From: Treponema sp.
GTDB lineage: Bacteria > Spirochaetota > Spirochaetia > Treponematales > Breznakiellaceae
Reading direction: 5' to 3'
NCBI GenBank assembly: GCA_031284105.1
Contig: JAITAN010000105.1
Location: 1 to 11,939 of the forward strand
DNA: 11,939 bases
Shown here: positions 1 through 4,953 of the stretch, one piece after another
Layout of the letters: every line of letters starts with the position of its first letter
How positions within the stretch are numbered: position 1 is the first letter of the stretch
Position numbers and translations under genes: made by a program
The notes under the pieces: model-generated
What the model was told of the DNA's origin: nothing
What the model saw: the letters and a program-made list of their open reading frames with translations, nothing else
Databases searched by the model: none

Positions 1-300
1 CGGCATAACAGGCTTAATTATGCCGCCTTAATAGGTACCGGTTATATCGCCTAACAGCCTTAGTTATGTTGACTTAACAGGTTTAGCTAGATCGACTACT
101 AATTATTAGTTATGCCCCCCTAACAGGCTTAGTTCACGATCATGAACAGGCTTAGTTCACGGTCATGAATAGGCTTACTTCATGCGCGTGAATAGGCTTA
201 GTTATATCCCCCTAACAGGCTTAGTTATGCCCCCCCTAACAGGCTTAGTTATGCCCCCCTAACAGGCTTAGTTCATGGTCATGAACAGGCTTAGTTCATA
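1..300. repeat. Tandem array of 23-bp units
   Basis: Thirteen units start at about 7, 30, 53, 76, 101, 122, 145, 168, 191, 214, 238, 261 and 284. The spacing is 23 bp, with one 24-bp step caused by an extra C in a C-run; the degenerate unit near 101 keeps the overall 46-bp register. Each unit has a near-constant core, AACAGGCTTA (variants AATAGGCTTA, AACAGCCTTA), then a variable half. The variable half is mostly of two kinds: GTTATGCCCCCCT-like or GTTCAYGRTCATG-like. The array is cut by the left edge, so its full length is unknown. A 23-bp period is not a multiple of three, so it is not coding. It lies just downstream of the ABC transporter gene. No mobile element borders it in view. Confidence 0.9.
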
Positions 301-338
301 CAAACGCCGCAGACCGGAACAAAGCGTGATTCATACTA

Positions 339-2141
339 TCAGGCGCTCCGCATCAGGTTCCAATTCAGCGTACCGGAATACCGTTCCCACATGCGGCTAT
401 ACCGCCCGCCGGCGCTCACAAGTTCACCATGAACGCCCTCTTCTACAACCAGACCATTATCAATGACCACAATCTTATCCGCGCCCCGCACGGTGGAAAG
501 CCGGTGCGCGATGATGATCACCGTCTTGTCTTTCATCAGGCTCTCAAAGGCTTTTTGTATCTTTCGCTCGTTTTCCGGATCCGCAAAGGCGGTCGCCTCA
601 TCAAGCACAACGATGGGCGCATTCTTCAAAACCGCGCGGGCAATAACCAGCCTCTGCCGCTCCCCGCCCGAAAGATGAACGTTCTTTGTGCCGATAACCG
701 TATCGTACCCGCGCGGGAGCGCCTCGATAAACTCGTGGCATTGCGCGGCCTTCGCCGCGGCTACCGCCTCCTCACGAGTCGCGTTCTTGTTTCCAATCAA
801 TATATTATCCAGAATGCTTTGCTTAAATAGAAACACATCCTGAAATACAAAGCTCACGATGGACATGAGATAATCGCTTGCCATATCACGGATATCCGTG
901 CCGCCGATCTTTACCGCGCCGCCGGCAATATCGTAAAAGCGGGGGATCAGATGGGCAAGGGTAGACTTGCCCCCGCCCGAAGGACCTACCAGCGCGGTAA
1001 TCTCCCCCTGCCGCGCGGTGAAACTCACGTCCTGAATAGCGGTCGTTTCCCCTTCGCCGTTGTACGTAAACGTAACATGTTCAAAGCTCACCGGATATTC
1101 CGTAACGGTCTTTGGAGAAGCGGTTTCCGGCAGCGGCCGCTCGTCCAGTACCTCATCCATCCGCTCAATGCCGTTCAGGATCATCTTCCCGTTCTGGGCG
1201 ACGTACATCAGTTTGGTAAACGTGGCGGGAAGAGACACGGAAAAGATAAGGTAGAACACAGCGATAAGGGCGAACGCTCCGTAGTCCGCGGCGCGGCCGG
1301 AAAGGAATATGATCGCCGGCATCAGGAAAAGATACACGTGGCTGATAACCGCCATGAAGAGTTCCATGAAAATCTCAAAAGTCATGGTGTAGTTAAGACA
1401 GAAACCCCCGTAGTCTTTAATGGTTTCGTAGAATTTGCGGAAACTGTAAATGGTCTGATTAAAGGCTTTGACTACCGAGATGCCCCGCACGTATTCTACG
1501 GCCGCGTTGTTCATCTCTTCCAAAGAATCTTGGTACTTGTTGACAAAAATCCGGGCGTTCTTATTGCTGAAGGCAAGCGACTGGATAAGGTAACTTAACA
1601 GAATGGGGACGAGGCTCACTATTCCCAGCCGCCAGTCAAAGACGAACAGGATGACCAGCGTAACTACCGGCATAGCAACGGAGCCTACAAGGTCAGGAAG
1701 CTGGTGCGCGATAAAGCCCTCCAGTTTCTCGATGTTTTCATCCGCTATCTTCCGCAGTTTTCCGGTGGAATTGTCCGTATGGAACCCAAGCGGCAGGGCC
1801 GCGATATGCCGCATAAACTCCAGCTTTAACCGGTAGAGCGTGGAGAACGCCGCCAGATGGGAACACGCAAGCGCAATAAAGTTGAGCAAAACCGCGCCCG
1901 CCGCGCCTCCAAAGGCAAGCCATCCCAGTCTCATCATAGACTCCGTATCGAGATTCCCCACGGTTCCCGCGCCTGCGAAATGTACCGCCAGTTCACGGAT
2001 GATATAATACACCGCGATAAACGGGACAAACGAAACCGCCACGCCGGCTGCCGAAAACACGCAAGACGCAATAATCAGGGCCTTTTTGCGGAACGCCAGC
2101 TCCCAGAGCCGCGCCATGCCGGTTTTATGCGGTTTATTCAT
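339..2141 (-). CDS. ABC exporter-type half-transporter (permease fused to ATPase)
   Basis: 600 residues, the normal length for a half-transporter with membrane and ATPase domains fused; it should work as a dimer in the inner membrane. Hydrophobic segments lie at about residues 19-48, 69-99, 150-191 and 257-308, consistent with six helices. The ATPase domain has Walker A GPSGGGKST (386-394), signature LSGGERQRL (490-498), Walker B with Asp514 and catalytic Glu515, and the H-loop His546 in IIAHRLSTV, so it looks active. The DEATAFADPENE motif marks a subgroup of this family often encoded as adjacent pairs; no partner is in the window, so it may be a homodimer or pair with a distant gene. The ATG has a GGGGAGG ribosome site 6 nt upstream and overlaps the end of the DUF2325 gene by 8 bp, implying translational coupling. 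The substrate is unknown; a siderophore or iron-linked compound is only suggested by the flavodoxin in the operon. Confidence 0.93.
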   Translation of the reverse strand: MNKPHKTGMARLWELAFRKKALIIASCVFSAAGVAVSFVPFIAVYYIIRELAVHFAGAGTVGNLDTESMMRLGWLAFGGAAGAVLLNFIALACSHLAAFSTLYRLKLEFMRHIAALPLGFHTDNSTGKLRKIADENIEKLEGFIAHQLPDLVGSVAMPVVTLVILFVFDWRLGIVSLVPILLSYLIQSLAFSNKNARIFVNKYQDSLEEMNNAAVEYVRGISVVKAFNQTIYSFRKFYETIKDYGGFCLNYTMTFEIFMELFMAVISHVYLFLMPAIIFLSGRAADYGAFALIAVFYLIFSVSLPATFTKLMYVAQNGKMILNGIERMDEVLDERPLPETASPKTVTEYPVSFEHVTFTYNGEGETTAIQDVSFTARQGEITALVGPSGGGKSTLAHLIPRFYDIAGGAVKIGGTDIRDMASDYLMSIVSFVFQDVFLFKQSILDNILIGNKNATREEAVAAAKAAQCHEFIEALPRGYDTVIGTKNVHLSGGERQRLVIARAVLKNAPIVVLDEATAFADPENERKIQKAFESLMKDKTVIIIAHRLSTVRGADKIVVIDNGLVVEEGVHGELVSAGGRYSRMWERYSGTLNWNLMRSA

Positions 2142-2433
2142 TGACGGCCTCCCCTTTGATCTTTGCCTCTAAAATATTCCGCAGCGTGCTGCCGCTTCCG
2201 AAATGAGACTGTACCAGCGTAATGTTGTTGCGCACGGCTTGTTGCCGCGCAATAGTAGTCATTTTGTGCGACACCGGATTGGTAAACAGTACCATCATAT
2301 CCGGCTGCCCTATCTTGCGCGCCAGATTGCTGCGCCACTGGGTGTACACCTTCACGGTACAGCCGTATTCTTTACAGATATCCTTGTATCGACAGGCCAT
2401 GCAATCATGCCCGCCGATAATTACAACACTCAT
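2134..2433 (-). CDS. DUF2325 family protein
   Basis: 99 residues, a full-length small protein of the DUF2325 family. The start MSVVIIGGHDCMACRYKD, the following KEYGC and the central VLFTNPVSHKM are the family hallmarks. Four cysteines cluster near the N-terminus (Cys11, Cys14, Cys20, Cys25), next to His9 and Asp10, which could bind a metal or take part in thiol redox chemistry; this is inference, since the family has no settled function. There is no signal peptide or membrane segment, so it should be cytosolic. The ATG follows an AAGGAGGAG ribosome site. The gene lies between flavodoxin and the ABC transporter and its TAA overlaps the transporter's ATG, so all three are probably co-expressed. 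Confidence 0.88.
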   Translation of the reverse strand: MSVVIIGGHDCMACRYKDICKEYGCTVKVYTQWRSNLARKIGQPDMMVLFTNPVSHKMTTIARQQAVRNNITLVQSHFGSGSTLRNILEAKIKGEAVNE

Positions 2434-2457
2434 CGTTATACTCCTCCTTATTGAAAC

Positions 2458-2495
2458 GCCGGAGAAATGCGCTTGTTCCGCGCCGTTTCCCCGGC
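2458..2495 (-). other. Long intergenic hairpin between flavodoxin and DUF2325 genes
   Basis: Read on the minus strand, GCCGGGGAAA pairs with TTTCTCCGGC (10 bp with one G-T), and inside it GCGC pairs with GCGC around a 7-nt loop. It fills most of the 70-bp gap after the flavodoxin stop and ends about 24 bp before the DUF2325 ATG. No T-run follows, so it does not look like a normal intrinsic terminator. A stabiliser of the flavodoxin message, a processing site or a partial terminator would all fit. Such a structure could set unequal expression within the operon. Confidence 0.6.
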
Positions 2496-2503
2496 ATTAG
2501 CCT

Positions 2504-2932
2504 TTACGCGCCGGCAAGCGCCTTACCGAGCGCCTTACAGGCAGCACGCGCGTCGCCGTCAGGCGCATCGTTCGCAATGACGCTCTCGGTTACCAGCGCC
2601 GCGCCCGCTGCTTTGCACCGTTCGCTCCAGTTCCGCATCCATTCGCCGTCTCCCCACCCGTATGAGCCGAAGAGGGCGATCTTTTTCCCCGCAAGGCGCG
2701 GCTCGCAACCGGCGAAGAGCGGTTCAAACTCGCTTTCTTCCAGTACTTCCGCGCCCATAGACGGGCAGCCGAACCCAATCGCATCAAATTCATCAAGCCG
2801 CGCCGCTGAGAAATCAGCCGCGGTGAAAACCGTTACCGTAGCGCCGGCAGTCTGAGCGCCTATTGCCGCTTCTTCCGCCATAGCCTGTGTGTTGCCCGTT
2901 CCACTCCAATAAACGATTGCAACAGTATTCAT
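2504..2932 (-). CDS. Flavodoxin (short-chain, FMN-binding)
   Basis: 142 residues, the usual length of a short-chain flavodoxin: a soluble FMN electron carrier that often replaces ferredoxin when iron is scarce. The phosphate-binding loop is SGTGNTQ (residues 10-16) after the first beta strand VAIVYW. The second FMN loop is GCPSMGAEVLEE (55-66) and the third is FGSYGWGDGEWM (88-99), where Tyr91 is expected to stack on the flavin. Family comparison is from memory but the pattern is unambiguous. The ATG has a GGAGG site 7 nt upstream. It is the first gene of the minus-strand operon, behind a strong promoter and a long structured leader. Its electron-transfer partner is not visible here. Confidence 0.94.
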   Translation of the reverse strand: MNTVAIVYWSGTGNTQAMAEEAAIGAQTAGATVTVFTAADFSAARLDEFDAIGFGCPSMGAEVLEESEFEPLFAGCEPRLAGKKIALFGSYGWGDGEWMRNWSERCKAAGAALVTESVIANDAPDGDARAACKALGKALAGA

Positions 2933-3142
2933 GTAGATACCTCCATCAATATTCTATCTTAATGTGTAAACACTAAAACCTGTGTAATCGGCAATGCACT
3001 GCCGGCGTTGTATAGGCCGCGGTTCATCCCCGAATGGAAAGCCCGCGCCTTGGTGCGGAACAGTTTTCAAGCCTCCTCAACAGCGCGGTACATCCTGTAA
3101 TTATGATTTGTGGGCTTTCCAATAAACATTACTTATTTTGTA
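2933..3142 (-). promoter_or_regulatory. Structured 5' leader of the flavodoxin operon (candidate cis-regulatory RNA)
   Basis: About 210 nt separate the predicted start site (near 3142) from the flavodoxin ATG. On the minus strand a perfect 9-bp stem, GGAAAGCCC (3120-3112) with GGGCTTTCC (3044-3036), encloses 67 nt. Inside it CCGCGC (3088-3083) pairs with GCGCGG (3048-3043), sharing 2 nt with the outer stem. A third stem CGGCA/TGCCG lies at 2989-3004. Nearer the gene is a GTGT-AA-ACAC palindrome (2964-2973) that could be an operator. The block at about 3001-3100 is far richer in GC than the AT-rich promoter region. It does not match any riboswitch class I can recall, nor a tRNA. A riboswitch, attenuator or small RNA is inference from the folding alone. 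Confidence 0.5.
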
Positions 3143-3176
3143 ATGCTTATTATAGTAACAATACTAAACTTGTCAA
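3127..3176 (-). promoter_or_regulatory. Flavodoxin operon promoter with overlapping dyad operators
   Basis: Read on the minus strand: -35 TTGACA (3176-3171), a 16-bp spacer, -10 TATAAT (3154-3149), predicted start near 3142. Both boxes are perfect consensus. The spacer contains the dyad TAGTA-N4-TACTA (3153-3166), touching the -10 box. A second dyad, CATTAC-N7-GTAATG (3127-3145), covers the start site. A promoter this strong with dyads in the spacer and over the start is the usual layout for a repressor-controlled promoter. The regulator is not identifiable here; the dyads do not obviously match Fur, FNR or CRP sites. Confidence 0.75.
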
Positions 3177-3183
3177 GTATTTT

Positions 3184-3438
3184 TTATGAATATTCACATA
3201 TTCTTGGAAGAATAATACGCACTCGTTCCCCATCTGGAGTGGATGTACATCGTTCCGTCTCTAGGGCTATCTTGTTTTGTGCGGATTCCATCGGTATGGT
3301 AACAACATAGTAGCGGAGGAATACGCCTGTGGTATCTTGCCCTGCCGGAATCGTCCCGTCATAGTTGCCCATACGTCCTATGGTTCTCCCGAATGCGATT
3401 GGGCTGTTTTTCCGTTCAAACTTTTCATTGTCTCTTAA
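3184..3438 (-). pseudogene. Possible gene fragment, unrecognised
   Basis: On the minus strand a frame stays open for 84 codons from just after a TGA (3441-3439) to a TAA at 3184. The stretch from GRTIGRMGNYDGTIPAGQD to the end reads like protein, with balanced codons. The only ATG (3372) comes after residues that already look coding, and I see no ribosome site, so this may be the C-terminal remnant of a broken gene. Its stop lies just upstream of the flavodoxin -35 box. I do not recognise the family. It could also be a chance frame. The rest of the gene-free stretch 2933-3768 holds only the regulatory elements listed separately. Confidence 0.25.
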
Positions 3439-3604
3439 TCATTCCTATTGCTTAACAACATCCTTACTAACCGGCAATCCCCGCTTTGCTGCAATGACGC
3501 GCGCTTTCTTACTTATCTATTGTACTTTCCCGAATCCTTTTTTTATGTTGAGCCTTTTCCCTTGCGCCGCCTCCCCTCATTACGAACAAAAATGTACTAT
3601 TATA

Positions 3605-3632
3605 TTGACAAAGTCAAAAAATGCGATATAAT
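3605..3632 (+). promoter_or_regulatory. Promoter of the secreted-protein gene
   Basis: TTGACA (3605-3610), a 16-bp spacer and TATAAT (3627-3632), both perfect consensus in an AT-rich context. The start site should be near 3639, giving a leader of about 130 nt before the ATG at 3769. Confidence 0.8.
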
Positions 3633-3639
3633 TATTAGC

Positions 3640-3768
3640 ATAGTCTTATTCTACCAAGTAGTTCTGAATTCAGAAGAACGTCAGCGTTACCGTTTAAGCC
3701 GGTAAAGCTAAAGGTATTGTATTAAAAGACTATAATAACAAGAAGAAATATCAAGAAGGAGGATATTT
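3640..3768 (+). promoter_or_regulatory. 5' leader with two dyads and ribosome site
   Basis: The leader carries a perfect 14-bp palindrome TTCTGAATTCAGAA (3662-3675), extendable as GTTCT...AGAAC. A hairpin follows at 3683-3709, where AGC-TTACCG pairs with CGGTAA-GCT around a 7-nt loop with one mismatch. An A-rich stretch leads to the AAGGAGG ribosome site 6-7 nt before the ATG at 3769. No T-run follows the hairpins, so attenuation by termination is not evident. Protein binding or message stability are possible roles (inference). Confidence 0.5.
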
Positions 3769-4239
3769 ATGCGGGTTTCAAAAGTATTGCTATTTTCAAC
3801 GGTGCTTTTGGTATTATTTATTGGTAATGTAGCGGCTCAGTATTCACGGACAGGATTACAGAATATGTATATGTCCTATCTGACTGCCGAAGGGTATGCG
3901 CCTTCGATTGATTCCGATGGCGATGTCGCGTTCAAGAAGGAAGGAAGGCCCTTCTGGATTGAGGTAAATGAAGACGATTTAGAGTATTTCAGGATAGGAT
4001 ACTTGGCTAATTACGCTTTGGACTATGAATACGAAGTTCTTCAATTTCCTGTTGCTATTAATCATGCAACAAAGGTAACGAAAGTTGCAAAAGTGTATTC
4101 TTTAGACGACCGCGGGCGTTTTATGATATCTGCGGAAATATATCTTGTGAGACCTGAAGATTTCAAAATCGTATTTAACCGGATGATAAGCGCAATAAAC
4201 AGAGCCAGAGAAAATTTCTTGTTAAAGATGGAAGAATGA
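3769..4239 (+). CDS. Small secreted protein, YbjN-like domain
   Basis: 156 residues with a clear Sec signal peptide: MRVSK, a hydrophobic core (residues 6-19), and a likely cut after Ala23 in NVAAQ. The mature part of about 133 residues begins with a helix and then EGYAPSIDSDGDVAFKKEG, FWIEVNEDDLEYFRIG and a later AEIYLVRPEDF. This resembles the YbjN fold (helix, then a beta sheet with a DGD turn, similar to type III secretion chaperones); I rate that match as probable only. The protein should be periplasmic or exported. The start is fixed by an AGGAGG site 6-7 nt upstream. It stands alone, between its own promoter (3605) and terminator (4255). A decayed copy of its 3' end lies at 4643-4722. 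No catalytic residues stand out, so a binding or chaperone-like role is more likely than an enzyme. Confidence 0.85.
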   Translation: MRVSKVLLFSTVLLVLFIGNVAAQYSRTGLQNMYMSYLTAEGYAPSIDSDGDVAFKKEGRPFWIEVNEDDLEYFRIGYLANYALDYEYEVLQFPVAINHATKVTKVAKVYSLDDRGRFMISAEIYLVRPEDFKIVFNRMISAINRARENFLLKMEE

Positions 4240-4254
4240 CTTCTATCTTACCGC

Positions 4255-4280
4255 GCCCGCCGGATTTCGGCGGGCTTTTT
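4255..4280 (+). terminator. Intrinsic terminator of the secreted-protein gene
   Basis: GCCCGCCG (4255-4262) pairs perfectly with CGGCGGGC (4268-4275) around a 5-nt loop and is followed by TTTTT (4276-4280). It lies 16 bp after the TGA. This is a textbook rho-independent terminator on the plus strand. Confidence 0.9.
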
Positions 4281-4354
4281 CATGGGATGCGGGAAAATAT
4301 ATACCGCAAAACCCGATCTGCCTGCGATGAATGTCCCGCTCATATATGCCCCCT

Positions 4355-4612
4355 TTATTTTGTGGTTTTCAATATCAATTTTTTATCCTCTGAGATTAAT
4401 TTTTGATTCTCGAAGAGCAACGCTTTATCCTCGAAGATTAACTTTTGATCCTTGAAGATAAAGATTTGATCCTTGAAGATTAAGTTTTGATCCTTGAGGA
4501 TAAAGATCTGATCCTTGAGGATTAACTTCTGATCCTTGAAGATTAACTTTTGATCCTCGAAGATAAAGTTTTGATCCTTGAGGATAAAGTTTGGATGCAC
4601 GGGACGCGGCAT
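4355..4612 (-). CDS. Putative heptad-repeat protein
   Basis: 85 residues from the ATG at 4612 (GGGGA 8 nt upstream) to the TAA at 4355; a TTG at 4627 is an alternative start with no ribosome site. After a short lead MPRPVHPNF the protein is about ten copies of a seven-residue unit of the type [KE]DQ[KNI][LF]I[FL]. It has no signal peptide. Any frame of a 21-bp array would stay open, so openness proves little. In favour of this frame, the divergent last units (EDKALLF, ENQKLIS, EDKKLIL) keep the acidic, polar and hydrophobic pattern although their codons have changed. The strict heptad suggests a coiled coil or beta-solenoid-like rod. I do not recognise a family, and it may be non-coding. Confidence 0.35.
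   Translation of the reverse strand: MPRPVHPNFILKDQNFIFEDQKLIFKDQKLILKDQIFILKDQNLIFKDQIFIFKDQKLIFEDKALLFENQKLISEDKKLILKTTK
4382..4591. repeat. Tandem array of 21-bp units (ten copies)
   Basis: Ten direct units of 21 bp run from 4382 to 4591, consensus TTGATCCTTGARGATWAASTT on the plus strand. The right-hand units are nearly identical and the left-hand ones more diverged, consistent with growth from the right end. Two sub-types (GATAAAG and GATTAAC centres) are intermixed. The array is AT-rich and lies between the terminator at 4255-4280 and the gene remnant at 4643. The whole stretch 4240-4953 has no confident gene. Confidence 0.9.
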
Positions 4613-4642
4613 TGATATGTTCCCCAAATTTTAAAAAATTTA

Positions 4643-4722
4643 AGGATTTAAATCGTATGCAACCGGATGATAAACGCGATAAACAATGCCGGAGAGAATT
4701 TTCTTGCCAAATGGAAGAATGA
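4643..4722 (+). pseudogene. Decayed duplicate of the 3' end of the secreted-protein gene
   Basis: The stretch from GGATTTAAATCGTAT to GGAAGAATGA matches 4156-4239, the last 28 codons of the secreted protein. Shared blocks include AACCGGATGATAA, the ATAAAC core and TGGAAGAATGA at the stop. The copy reads NRMINAINNAGENFLAK in one frame and then shifts by a net 1 nt before the equivalent of the final KMEE, so it no longer ends in frame. No upstream part of the gene, signal peptide or start is present. The sequence after it (4723-4765) loosely resembles the region around the intact gene's terminator. It is a truncated relic of a second copy. Confidence 0.75.
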
Positions 4723-4778
4723 TCCCGGTATGACGCGCGCTCGTATCCGGCGGCGGCGGCGTCTGTCGCACTTGTAGG

Positions 4779-4903
4779 TTTTTGCGCCGCTTTGCGCCGC
4801 AAAAATCACGGTGCACAGGCCCGGTTTGCAGGGTAAAAAATCGACCGGCCGGCGATTTTTGAGGGGTTTTACCCGCGAAGCGCAACAAACCGCCGGGACG
4901 GGC
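4779..4903. repeat. Block of nested inverted repeats upstream of dnaE
   Basis: At least four dyads are packed here. TTTTTGCG (4779-4786) pairs with CGCAAAAA (4798-4805), and contains a direct repeat TTTGCGCCGC at 4781 and 4791. AAAAATCG (4836-4843) pairs with CGATTTTT (4853-4860) around CCGGCCGG, resembling a bidirectional terminator. GGGTAAAA (4831-4838) pairs with TTTTACCC (4867-4874), overlapping the previous stem. GGTTTG pairs with CAAACC (about 4823-4828 with 4886-4891). The second and third dyads cannot both form fully. The block could stop transcription from the left before dnaE, or be a palindromic dispersed element or relic. Confidence 0.6.
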
Positions 4904-4915
4904 CGGGTCATCATC

Positions 4916-4944
4916 TTGCCCAAAACGCGCTTAAAGGCTATCAT
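4916..4944 (+). promoter_or_regulatory. Probable dnaE promoter, leaderless geometry
   Basis: TTGCCC (4916-4921), a 17-bp spacer and TATCAT (4939-4944) make a fair promoter. The start site 6-7 nt later would be about 4950-4952, within a few bases of the dnaE ATG at 4954. No ribosome site lies in the usual window: the nearest purine run, AAAGG, is about 17 nt upstream of the ATG and would not be transcribed from this promoter. A nearly leaderless message is inferred. Confidence 0.5.
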
Positions 4945-4953
4945 GCCTGTATT

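Noticed and set aside
1..300. CRISPR array
   Set aside because: The constant part is only about 10 nt and the variable part 13 nt, and the variable parts repeat among themselves. No cas gene is present.
3036..3120. tRNA-Sec-like or other tRNA gene on the plus strand
   Set aside because: The 9-bp end stem and a TTTTCAA stretch first suggest it, but there is no anticodon stem and no T arm with GGTTCGA.
3365..3631. 88-residue plus-strand frame with hydrophobic stretches
   Set aside because: It runs into the TTGACA box of the 3605 promoter, has no ribosome site, and its low-complexity Ser/Leu/Phe content looks like chance.
4425..4802. Second minus-strand frame across the 21-bp array (YPQGSKL-type repeats)
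   Set aside because: The diverged units at the left end of the array do not continue this pattern, since the frame stops at 4425. The other frame keeps its pattern through them.
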